Below, one piece after another: positions 23,576 to 31,300 of a stretch of 64,000 bases of DNA. Position 1 is the first letter of the stretch, and each line of letters starts with the position of its first letter. The stretch lies in IMG/VR virus record IMGVR_UViG_3300029908_000004, positions 107,458-171,457 of that record, one strand, 5' to 3'. The notes beneath the pieces are model-generated. The model was not told the DNA's origin. It saw only the letters and a list, made by a program, of their open reading frames with translations, and ran no database searches. The stretch comes from a virus. The position numbers and the translations under genes are program-made.

Positions 23576-24330
23576 TGTCTACAGCTCCAACATTATTATC
23601 TGTGTCACCACTAGATAACGCAACAGACGTTATATTAGGTTGTAATATAGTATTGACTTTTAGTCAGCCTATAAATCAACTAACTGTAACTGCTGATACC
23701 TTCCTACTACAGGGCCCCGGTCAGACAACTATGATTGGTCCTGAACAGTTGGAATCTATCAATCCGTTATCTGTAGTTGGTAGAGAATATATATTAGGTA
23801 GTTTTAATTGGGACCCAACGTCGACAATACTTACGTTTGTTCCAGATAAGCCTTTACAGCCTAATATGCTCTATAATATAATGATAGTTGGAACTGGCGG
23901 CGGATTAAGTAAGAGTTATGTATCAGGGACGAGTGGGTTATCCTTAGATAACACATATAAATGGAGCTTTACTACAGGGAACGTCAATGTAAAGAGCCCT
24001 CCTATACAGTGTCCTTTACCTCCATTTAGGAATCCAATTTATCCAGGAGATATAAAAATAGACATTGCCCCACGATTAAAGCCTGTTGGTAATGATTTAT
24101 CCCAAGAAATAAATATTATATTTCCAGCTCCGATTGATCTTTCTACATTCAGTCCAGCTGATTTACAAGCCAGTATAGATCCAATATTGAATGATATTTA
24201 TGTAAGAGTCCCATCAACCTTAGTATTTACCGTAGCTTTAAGCTTGGATGCCACAACTATAAATATAAATATAACAGGATGGCCACCAGATTGGGAACAA
24301 AACTGGAACTGGGGAGGTTATGGTGGATAG
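23575..24330 (+). CDS. Ig-like (Big_5 type) domain protein, 251 aa
   Basis: The N-terminal domain (about 5-140) reads like a bacterial Ig-like domain of the SbsA/Big_5 kind: PTLLSVSPLDNATDV, then IVLTFSQPINQLTV, with a closing NTYKWSFTTG strand. A second beta-rich part follows after a Pro-rich linker and repeats the pattern (INIIFPAPIDLSTF). Such domains in virions bind surfaces or decorate other proteins. It begins in the stop of the previous gene and its end overlaps the lysin gene. Confidence 0.65.
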   Translation: MSTAPTLLSVSPLDNATDVILGCNIVLTFSQPINQLTVTADTFLLQGPGQTTMIGPEQLESINPLSVVGREYILGSFNWDPTSTILTFVPDKPLQPNMLYNIMIVGTGGGLSKSYVSGTSGLSLDNTYKWSFTTGNVNVKSPPIQCPLPPFRNPIYPGDIKIDIAPRLKPVGNDLSQEINIIFPAPIDLSTFSPADLQASIDPILNDIYVRVPSTLVFTVALSLDATTININITGWPPDWEQNWNWGGYGG

Positions 24331-24832
24331 TAATTCAGAAGCTAGATTAAGTAAGGTATACCCAATTCTAGCATCTAAAATAAGGATTCTAGCTGAGAAG
24401 CTATTAGAAGAAGGTATTGAAATTAGGGTGGTACAAGGGCTTCGAACATACCAAGAACAAGGCGACCTTTACGCTAAAGGAAGAACTGCTCCAGGACCTA
24501 AGGTAACTGATGCCCCACCAGGGTATTCATGGCATAATATGGGAGTTGCTGTAGACGTCTGCCCGGGTATCTCTGGTGAAGACCCATGGGCACCAGATTG
24601 GAATGCAGCCCACCCTGCTTGGAAACAAATATGGACTATTGGAACTGGCTTAGGATTAGTTTCTGGGGCTCTTTGGAAGGGTATCCCAGATAAACCCCAT
24701 TTCCAGTTAGCAAATATAGGTCCAGTAGACGCTCCAGATGATGAATTACGAAAAATCATAGCAACAGGTGGGGTTCAAGCGGTCTGGAAAGAGATAGAAA
24801 GACGAATAAATGAAAGTAATCTACATACTTAA
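24320..24832 (+). CDS. M15-family peptidoglycan peptidase (endolysin), 170 aa
   Basis: Predicted zinc D,D- or L,D-peptidase that cuts peptidoglycan cross-links or stem peptides. The ordered motifs are present: VVQGLRTYQEQGDLYAKGRT, then SWHNMGVAVDV (H72, D79) and DKPHFQLA (H127). GGGGAGG is so close to the ATG at 24320 that GTG at 24323 may be the true start. The last 40 residues (from FQ at 24701) have a diverged duplicate at 25488-25607, and a GIY-YIG gene lies between the two. The present C-terminus may therefore be a replacement. A putative holin, lipoprotein and papain-like gene follow. Confidence 0.85.
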   Translation: MVDSNSEARLSKVYPILASKIRILAEKLLEEGIEIRVVQGLRTYQEQGDLYAKGRTAPGPKVTDAPPGYSWHNMGVAVDVCPGISGEDPWAPDWNAAHPAWKQIWTIGTGLGLVSGALWKGIPDKPHFQLANIGPVDAPDDELRKIIATGGVQAVWKEIERRINESNLHT

Positions 24833-25528
24833 AGATCCAATTGATAACAATGTGCGGTATGTCGGCGTAACTACTAATCCACGTAAACGATTAATAGTGC
24901 ACATAAGTCAAGCTAAGCGTGGTAGAAGTAATCGTAAGAATTACAGGTCTACCCATCGTGATAATTGGATTAATAAATTATTATCAAGGAATCTAAAACC
25001 AGAGATGGAGATTATAGAAGAGGTTAGCGATAATTGGGCTGATAGAGAACGATGGTGGATATCTCACTACAAGAAGTTGAATGCCCTCTTACGAATCATA
25101 CTGAAGGTGGAGAAGGAACGTTTGGACATAAACAGTCGCTTGAAACCCGTAAGAAGCATAGTGATTCTATGAAAGCTTATTTCTCAAACGTGTCTAATAG
25201 ACAAAAGACAAGAAATGCGTTATTAGGACACATAGTAAGTGCAGAAACAAGAGGTAAACAAGCTGCTGCGATGCGAGGTAGAAAGTGTCCACAGCACGTT
25301 AAAGAGATAGCTTCACAAACATTGAATAAACTTATAAATAGTCTTCCGAATAGATTCTGTAAACAATGTAATAATGAATTCAAGCCAATTCAGTTTAATA
25401 GTTGTTTTTGTTGTAAAGATTGTGCCAAAATTAGTTTTTCTATTTATCACAAGGAATATAAGAAAACTTACAAACAAAAGAAACTATTTCCAGATAACGG
25501 GAAGATTTCCAGAGGATGCGCCAGATAA
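24810..25528 (+). pseudogene. GIY-YIG homing endonuclease, split by a frameshift
   Basis: The first frame (24810-25172) starts MKVIYILKDP and has VRYVGVTTNPRKRL, the GIY-YIG nuclease core, ending in ERWWISHYKK. The homologous continuation (ECPLTNHTEGGEGTFGHKQS) is in another frame and runs to 25528. It includes NUMOD3-like repeats (SLETRKKHSDSMK, SAETRGKQAAAMRG) and a four-Cys finger (CKQCNNEF, CCKDC). A single missing base near 25080 explains the break, so the gene is probably dead unless the base is a sequence error. It overlaps the lysin end by 23 nt. Confidence 0.8.
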
Positions 25529-25607
25529 CGAGGTTAGACAGATTATAAAAGTTTCTGGGATGCAAACGTTGTGGGATGATATTACCAAATCGTGTAATAC
25601 AGGATAA
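25488..25607 (+). pseudogene. Detached, diverged C-terminal segment of the lysin gene
   Basis: Reads FQITGRFPEDAPDNEVRQII and onward to a stop at 25605-25607. It aligns without gaps to the last part of the intact lysin (FQLANIGPVDAPDDELRKII), with about half the residues identical and the same ending pattern (QxxWxxI). It has no start of its own. It looks like the original 3' end of the lysin, cut off when the endonuclease entered at the FQ position. Confidence 0.75.
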
Positions 25608-25630
25608 AGAAAGTAGAAACTACAAACAAA

Positions 25631-25651
25631 CACTATTGAATAGTGTATAAT
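25631..25651 (+). promoter_or_regulatory. Promoter-like box with an operator-like palindrome
   Basis: TATAAT at 25646-25651 is directly preceded by a perfect palindrome CACTAT-TGA-ATAGTG (25631-25645). The -35 position is poor. A transcript from here would start near 25658, right at the leader hairpin at 25659-25680. Confidence 0.45.
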
Positions 25652-25658
25652 GTAATTA

Positions 25659-25680
25659 AGTCTTTCTTAATAGGAAGACT
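25659..25680 (+). promoter_or_regulatory. Leader stem-loop abutting a Shine-Dalgarno
   Basis: Stem AGTCTT/AAGACT with a 10-nt loop. It is directly followed by AGGAGA (25681-25686), which serves the gene at 25694. This is the same layout as in the leftward block, here on the plus strand. Confidence 0.55.
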
Positions 25681-25693
25681 AGGAGATAAGATC

Positions 25694-26053
25694 ATGTCGT
25701 TCTGGGATAAAGTTGTTGCATTTTTCAAAACAAATTATGCCAAAGCAAGCGCTGGATTTGTAAGTATGTTCGGCAAAGACGCGGCAGAGGAATTTGCGCA
25801 TGGCGCAGAAGCTCTACTAAAGACCGGTTTAGGAATTATTGCGACAGATGCTGTTATGGCATCCTCTTCACTAGTACGCAATCCTAATGGTTCACCAGCA
25901 ACATCAACAGATAAAAGAAATGCTGCTTTCCAGAAGATAGCTGTTGATGCAAAATCTCAAGGAATAAATGTTACCTCTTCTATAGCAAACCTATTGATAG
26001 AATTAGCTGTACAAAAAGTGGTAGCAAATAACGTTATTTCAAACATAAAGTAA
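25694..26053 (+). CDS. Putative holin-like or lysis-associated protein, 119 aa
   Basis: The start at 25694 (MSFWDKVVAFF) has AGGAGAT 7-8 nt upstream; an in-frame start at 25643 would read through the promoter and leader. The protein has an amphipathic N-terminus. A hydrophobic stretch (GIIATDAVMASSSLV) lies near residues 47-60, and a C-terminal helix reads SSIANLLIELAVQKVVAN. The position just after the lysin suggests a holin or other lysis factor. The membrane character is weak and the call is tentative. Confidence 0.5.
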   Translation: MSFWDKVVAFFKTNYAKASAGFVSMFGKDAAEEFAHGAEALLKTGLGIIATDAVMASSSLVRNPNGSPATSTDKRNAAFQKIAVDAKSQGINVTSSIANLLIELAVQKVVANNVISNIK

Positions 26054-26070
26054 CTAATCTAATCTCAAAT

Positions 26071-26094
26071 TAGGAGGTATTTAGGTACCTCCTA
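26071..26094 (+). terminator. Hairpin after the holin-like gene
   Basis: Perfect 9-bp stem TAGGAGGTA/TACCTCCTA with a 6-nt loop, followed by CTTTGTG. It may be a weak terminator. Confidence 0.5.
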
Positions 26095-26144
26095 CTTTGT
26101 GATAAAGATGAAAATTCAAGCGGCCCTAGGAGGGTCGGTTCTAG

Positions 26145-26717
26145 ATGAATAAAACACTTATAGCTATAGTTTTAGGCTTAGCCATGATTACTACAGCTTG
26201 TACAACCTCAATGATTAGCACAATCTTGGGTTATGTAAATACGTTCCTACCTATAGCTGAAACTATTACTGGTCTTGTTATGGCTACAGAAAACCCAACT
26301 TCAGTGGCTTCTATTCAGTCTGTTGAACAGAAGATTAACGCTGATCTTCAAGAGATTCAGTTGTTAGGTGCTGGTTATTCAACAGCTAATGCTACTACCA
26401 CGGATCAGAAGATTTTAGCTGTAGCTAAAGATATCCAGATTAATATAAATGGAATCTTAACCTCAACTAACGTTGTTAATCCAACAACAAAGCTAGAAGT
26501 AGAAGCATTTGTTTTACTTGGTGATGATCTTGTGAATGACATCATCAATTCTTTGCCAGTTTCTAATTCTACTGTATCTGCTTCTCAGGTTCAATTCAGG
26601 ACTAGTACAGCAGTTAGTTCCTACAAGAAACGTTATAACAAATTAATCCGCACTAAGAGCGGAGACGCACGAGTAGATGCCGTGCTATCAAGCAGACATA
26701 AACTTGTAACTTGGTAA
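26145..26717 (+). CDS. Lipoprotein, 190 aa
   Basis: MNKTLIAIVLGLAMITTAC is a short signal peptide ending in a lipobox-like TTAC, so Cys19 is probably lipidated. The mature part is helical with two Thr/Asn-rich stretches. The C-terminus is basic (SYKKRYNKLIRTKSGDAR). AGGAGGG precedes the start, within a CCCT/AGGG fold. It sits between the lysin cassette and a papain-like protease. It could be an outer-membrane spanin, a superinfection-exclusion lipoprotein or a surface factor; none is proven. Confidence 0.65.
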   Translation: MNKTLIAIVLGLAMITTACTTSMISTILGYVNTFLPIAETITGLVMATENPTSVASIQSVEQKINADLQEIQLLGAGYSTANATTTDQKILAVAKDIQININGILTSTNVVNPTTKLEVEAFVLLGDDLVNDIINSLPVSNSTVSASQVQFRTSTAVSSYKKRYNKLIRTKSGDARVDAVLSSRHKLVTW

Positions 26718-26720
26718 ATA

Positions 26721-26755
26721 AATAGACCGTAACCCTAATAAGGTTACGGTCTATT
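26721..26755 (+). terminator. Perfect 14-bp hairpin before the papain-like gene
   Basis: AATAGACCGTAACC pairs with GGTTACGGTCTATT around a 7-nt loop. It may end the lipoprotein message, but it also abuts the AAAGG Shine-Dalgarno of the next gene. Confidence 0.65.
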
Positions 26756-26768
26756 AAAGGAAATGTCA

Positions 26769-27641
26769 ATGAGCTTTCTAAAACTGTCACCCGCCGGTCG
26801 TCGTTACGGGCGTTATCCTGATAACCCGTTTTCCCCAGCTAAAACACTACTTAAAATAACAGCTCCATCTAATTTAGTATTACCACCAACTGCTACTACT
26901 TCTCAATGGATGGGCCCAATTCGTGATCAAGCACAAGAGGGTTCCTGCACGGGGCAATTGAAAGCTGAATACCGTGATTGGATGTACCGTAAGTTGTATA
27001 TGTTTGAGAAAGATAAAACAATAGCTACAGCGGACTTTATGTCTTCAGCAGCTTTTGCTTATCAGACAAACCTTGCGGCTGATGGTGATATTGGACAGGA
27101 TGCGGGATCAACAATCCACACAACGTTTAAAACTTTAAATAAGTTTGGTGTATGTCTAGCTCCACAAGAACCATATCTTGGAACAGATTATATGTCTGCC
27201 CCTACTCAACAAGAATATGCTGAAGCTCTTATCTATAAAGGAGGACCATATCATTCATTACCAACATTAACAGATGTTAAATTCTCAATTTCTTCTGGCT
27301 ATGCCGTTGGTATAGGAATTAATGTGTATTCTTCTTTTGAAGAAACCCAAATACAGACTACTGGGTTTATGCCAATGCCGGCACCTGGCGAGAGTTTATT
27401 AGGTGGTCATGCACAACTAGTTTTAGACTATAATGACACAATTGCTTTCCCAGATGAAACCACTGGTGGTGTATTTATCCAGAATTCATGGGGCAGTTCA
27501 TGGGGTATTTCAGCACAAGGCCGCACTGACGGCGGTTGTTATTGGATGCCTTATGCTTTCTTTAATTATCAAGACCCAAGTGGTAATGGATCGGGAGTCT
27601 CTGATATGTGGATGATGCATGAGGGCTCAATTTGGCAGTAA
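26769..27641 (+). CDS. Papain-like cysteine peptidase, 290 aa
   Basis: Predicted C1A-type protease. From the start at 26769 the active-site Cys is in AQEGSCTGQLKA (C60), with Gln54 or Gln56 as oxyanion residue. The His is in LLGGHAQLVLDYND (H214) and the Asn in VFIQNSWGSSWG (N239). An earlier ATG at 26763 is too close to AAAGG. There is no signal peptide, and the N-terminal 40 residues are Pro-rich, unlike a classical inhibitory propeptide. It lies after the lipoprotein and before adhesin-like genes, so it could act in the virion, on host proteins or on a prey surface layer. Confidence 0.85.
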   Translation: MSFLKLSPAGRRYGRYPDNPFSPAKTLLKITAPSNLVLPPTATTSQWMGPIRDQAQEGSCTGQLKAEYRDWMYRKLYMFEKDKTIATADFMSSAAFAYQTNLAADGDIGQDAGSTIHTTFKTLNKFGVCLAPQEPYLGTDYMSAPTQQEYAEALIYKGGPYHSLPTLTDVKFSISSGYAVGIGINVYSSFEETQIQTTGFMPMPAPGESLLGGHAQLVLDYNDTIAFPDETTGGVFIQNSWGSSWGISAQGRTDGGCYWMPYAFFNYQDPSGNGSGVSDMWMMHEGSIWQ

Positions 27642-27656
27642 AATAAGTTAATTTTT

Positions 27657-27680
27657 GAGAGGATGCCATAACATCCTCTC
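27657..27680 (+). terminator. Hairpin between protease and adhesin genes
   Basis: Perfect 9-bp stem GAGAGGATG/CATCCTCTC, preceded by a T-run and followed by ATTCTGAGG, whose GAGG serves the start at 27695. Confidence 0.6.
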
Positions 27681-27694
27681 ATTCTGAGGTTCTA

Positions 27695-28342
27695 ATGTAT
27701 TATCCTGGCGATTCTTACACATTCACTCTATTTATAACAACTTCTACCGGTGTAACTCCAAGCGTAACGGCCAATCCAATGATACAGATAATAAATGCTG
27801 CTACTGGTACCTCTGTGCTAGGAACCGCTGGTGCAATGACTTTAATACCTAGTACCACCTGTGTATATAAGTATACGTGGGTTATATCTTCCTCTGCGAC
27901 AGCAGGGGAATATGTAGCTGTAGCCTCTTATGCAGCTAATGGAAATACGTTCTCAGGTTATCCATTTGAGACTGTTTCCATAGGGGATTCCCGGATTACT
28001 GGAATAGTGGCATTAAATAATACAGTAGCTTTAAACGCTACTGTTGCTAAAGATGCTACTGTTGCCCACTTTAGTGATTTGGCTAATATAAACCCAACTT
28101 CCAATCCAACGGTAATGGCTATAAAGGCTAAAACAGATCTAATACCAGCGATTCCTGCTGCACAATCTGACGTATTATCAGTACAGACAGTAGTAGATTA
28201 CATCGAATCTATAGTGGCTGCTGATATGTCTATTGATAAAACTACTAATCCAGTAGTTATGACATTAACTTATGAAGGTAACACTATAGCTATCTATAAC
28301 ATAGTTGATGACTCAACTACTTCTGGAAGAATACAAACCTAA
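27695..28342 (+). CDS. Adhesin or tail-fibre-associated protein, 215 aa
   Basis: ATG at 27695 with GAGG upstream. The first 95 residues form a beta domain (MYYPGDSYTFTLFITTSTG, then CVYKYTWVISSSATAGEYVA), of a type frequent beside phage fibres. The second half has short repeats (ALNNTVALNATVAKDATVAH) and then IKAKTDLIPAIPAA, a segment often found in phage fibre-type proteins. It runs into the giant Fn3 gene by a TAATG overlap, so the two are co-expressed. Confidence 0.65.
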   Translation: MYYPGDSYTFTLFITTSTGVTPSVTANPMIQIINAATGTSVLGTAGAMTLIPSTTCVYKYTWVISSSATAGEYVAVASYAANGNTFSGYPFETVSIGDSRITGIVALNNTVALNATVAKDATVAHFSDLANINPTSNPTVMAIKAKTDLIPAIPAAQSDVLSVQTVVDYIESIVAADMSIDKTTNPVVMTLTYEGNTIAIYNIVDDSTTSGRIQT

Positions 28343-31300
28343 TGACCCGGTTGATTGACCCTTCACAATATTTCACTAGATACCAATCAGATGCACGTTA
28401 CTTGGGCAGGTCACAACCTGCCCCACCACCTATTGGGCTATCTATGATATCCACAGCCCTATCTGCTACTCCTGGCTATTCCTCTGTAGTGATTGAGTTG
28501 ATTGATCCCTCTATTCCGTTTTGGGCGGATACAGGTGGTCCTTATGTGTATTATTATATGTTTGATTGTACACCTACGATAGCCGGTGTGGCACAAGCAA
28601 CAAATACAATAACTTTACCATATTCTTCTTCTTGTATTTACACCTTACCTGCGTTAATATCTGGTGCAAATTACTCTATATCTGCTAGAACTGTAGATTA
28701 TACCGGACAGCCAGGAACAGAGAGTACAGCAGTAGAAATAACAACAACAACAAATACTTCTACTCCTACAGCTATAACTATTACTGCTGCCCCATGTATT
28801 GGTGGTGCGCAGATAGTTCTTAGTGCTCTCAATACTGATCCAGATTTTAGTCAATATGAACTCTATAGAGGAAATGGTTATGTAAGCTCTCCAGTATCTT
28901 GGGGAGTCGCTCCCATTATTGTAGCTACATTTACTAACGTTATGATACCTAATGGGGTGTTTATCGACCATTCGATACCTGCTACTTCTACTGATTATTA
29001 TTACTATATAGTTGAAGTAAATCTGAGTGGCAACACCACAGTCACGCCAATTGTAGGACCATTAAGCCTAGTTGGTACTAGTGTAGCTCCTCCACCTACA
29101 CCAAGTTTGGTAACAGCTTCTGGAACAGTAAATTCAGACGGTTCAATAATTATCTCCTTTCAATCGTTAACATTAACAACAGCCCCAACAGTTACATCCT
29201 ATAATATCTATCGTAGAATTACTGGAACTGCTCAGTGGCTATCATTAGTTAATTTACCAACAACGATGGAAGTAAACTCTACTACTATCACTTATATAGA
29301 TACCTACACTATTATAGGAATGAACTATACTTATGGGGTAACCTCTGTAGACTCATACGGCGATGAAAGTAGTATGGACACAGATCATTTAATTATGGTG
29401 ACCTCAACGGTTACAACAACCATAGCAGCTCCAAGCGATGTTGTATTAACTGGGGTACAAGGTGGGGTAAACGTATCTTGGCTTATTACAAGAGGAGCTG
29501 TTGGTTATGAGATATGCTATAGATTTGCGCAAGTTGGATCATCAGATTTAACTTCGTGGAGTGACCCAATAAATGTACAATCTAATTCCTATACAATTTT
29601 TGGTCTGGAATACCCAGAATCTCCAGTTGGCCCGCCAACAAGAGATGTATTAGCTAATAGTTTTGAGGTGAGCCTCCGTTCATATAATTCGATAATGGAT
29701 TATTCTCCGTACTCTTACTTAATAGCAACATATCCAGATTTAAATAATTACTTTCCGGCTGATACTTCGTTACCACCAGCTCCTATTAAAGTTACGCCAG
29801 TCATAAGTAACGCAGCTTCTATTACGCTTACTTGGACAGCTCCTGTTACTAATAGTTTAGCTGGATATCAGATAGAGCAACAATCTGTTTACGATGATAC
29901 ACCTAGCTCTTGGTCTATATTAGCACTTATAAACGACCCAACTGCTGGGACTAAGTCTTTTATTGCTAATGGTTTAGAGCCGTATGCTTTTACTAACACT
30001 TCTTATATATTTAGGGTGAGAAGTGTAGACACAAGTGGTAATTTGTCTTCACCAAATCTAGTGTTCAACCCTGGGTTTGAAGATGTACCAACCACCTCTC
30101 CTTTTGGTATCCCTTTCTGGTCTTATATTGGTGACGCTCCATCTATTATAACTACTGATACCAGAAATAATTCTCTTCGAGCAATGAAGCAAGATGGTAC
30201 TACACAGCTATCACAATCAATAGAGGTGATTGGCGGTTTAGTTTATACCGCCTCTTGCTTTGTTACTAGTGACCCAGCTATTAATGGGTCCCCTAATCCA
30301 AACACTTCTGTCCAAATGCAGATAACGTTTTCTAATACATTAGGGTTATCAGAAACTTATAATAGTAATAGGATCACAACGAATATAGGTTATCAAAGAT
30401 TAGTTGTTACCGCTACAGCTCCTATCGCAGCTACCATAGCTAAAGTTACTCTTCTTAATGACCCAACAAATACAGCACAAACAGCCATATGGGATGATGC
30501 ACAAGTTGAACAATGTCCTTTCGCTACTATTTATGCTGATGGTAAAACGGAACAAGTAAATGCTGTTGAGACTAGTGGACCACAACCTTATCTTGTAAAT
30601 GGGTTACCACTTGTGTTATCTATTGCTGGGTCTTTGGGGGCTATTAATTTATCATGGATTAACCCATCTAGAGATTTTAGTGGTTACTATGATTACATAA
30701 ACGGTGCGTTTGAGATATGGAGAATGGTAACTGTCTCTGAACAATCAAATATGCCAGTATCCACTAGTTATATAAAGATAGCAGAGGTACCCTCTTTTGT
30801 GTCTGCCAGCGGTATAACTAGCTACAATAGTTATTCTGATCTACAACCGGAAGAAAACAATAATATTACTGCTTCCTATGAATTACGTGGAATAGATAGA
30901 TTCGGTAATGAAGGAAATCAGGTTCTAGCCGGTCCTTTATCTGCTACATCACAGACTCCTAATGATATACAGATAGTGACAGACATCCACGTACCACCAC
31001 CGACTCCTATATTGGTTGGCAGTGGTTGTGGGGCGGTAGCAAATTCAGATGGTAGTATCTCTGTGTCTTGGAATGGGATCACCCCCTTAGATTGTGTAAC
31101 TCTAGGTGGTTATAACTTATGGAGGATGATAATCCCGTCTGGTACAACACCAACCCCATTATGGAATTCGTTATTAGCAACAATTTCTATAGGACCTTCT
31201 ACTGGTGGGGATATAGTAACATTTATAGATACTAGTACTAACCCAGGAGCGTTATATTGGTATAATGTTTCATCATTCGATAGGGTGGGAAATCAATCTC

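Noticed and set aside
25060-25100. Programmed ribosomal frameshift in the endonuclease
   Set aside because: No slippery heptamer or clear downstream pseudoknot at the frame change; a lost base is simpler.
24810-25607. Group I intron or intein in the lysin gene
   Set aside because: The lysin reads through its own complete C-terminus before the insert, and the downstream homologous piece repeats that same region. A spliced product would duplicate the C-terminus, and no intein splice blocks are visible.
25694-26053. Firm holin call
   Set aside because: The hydrophobic segment is short and polar compared with known holins; only its position supports the idea.
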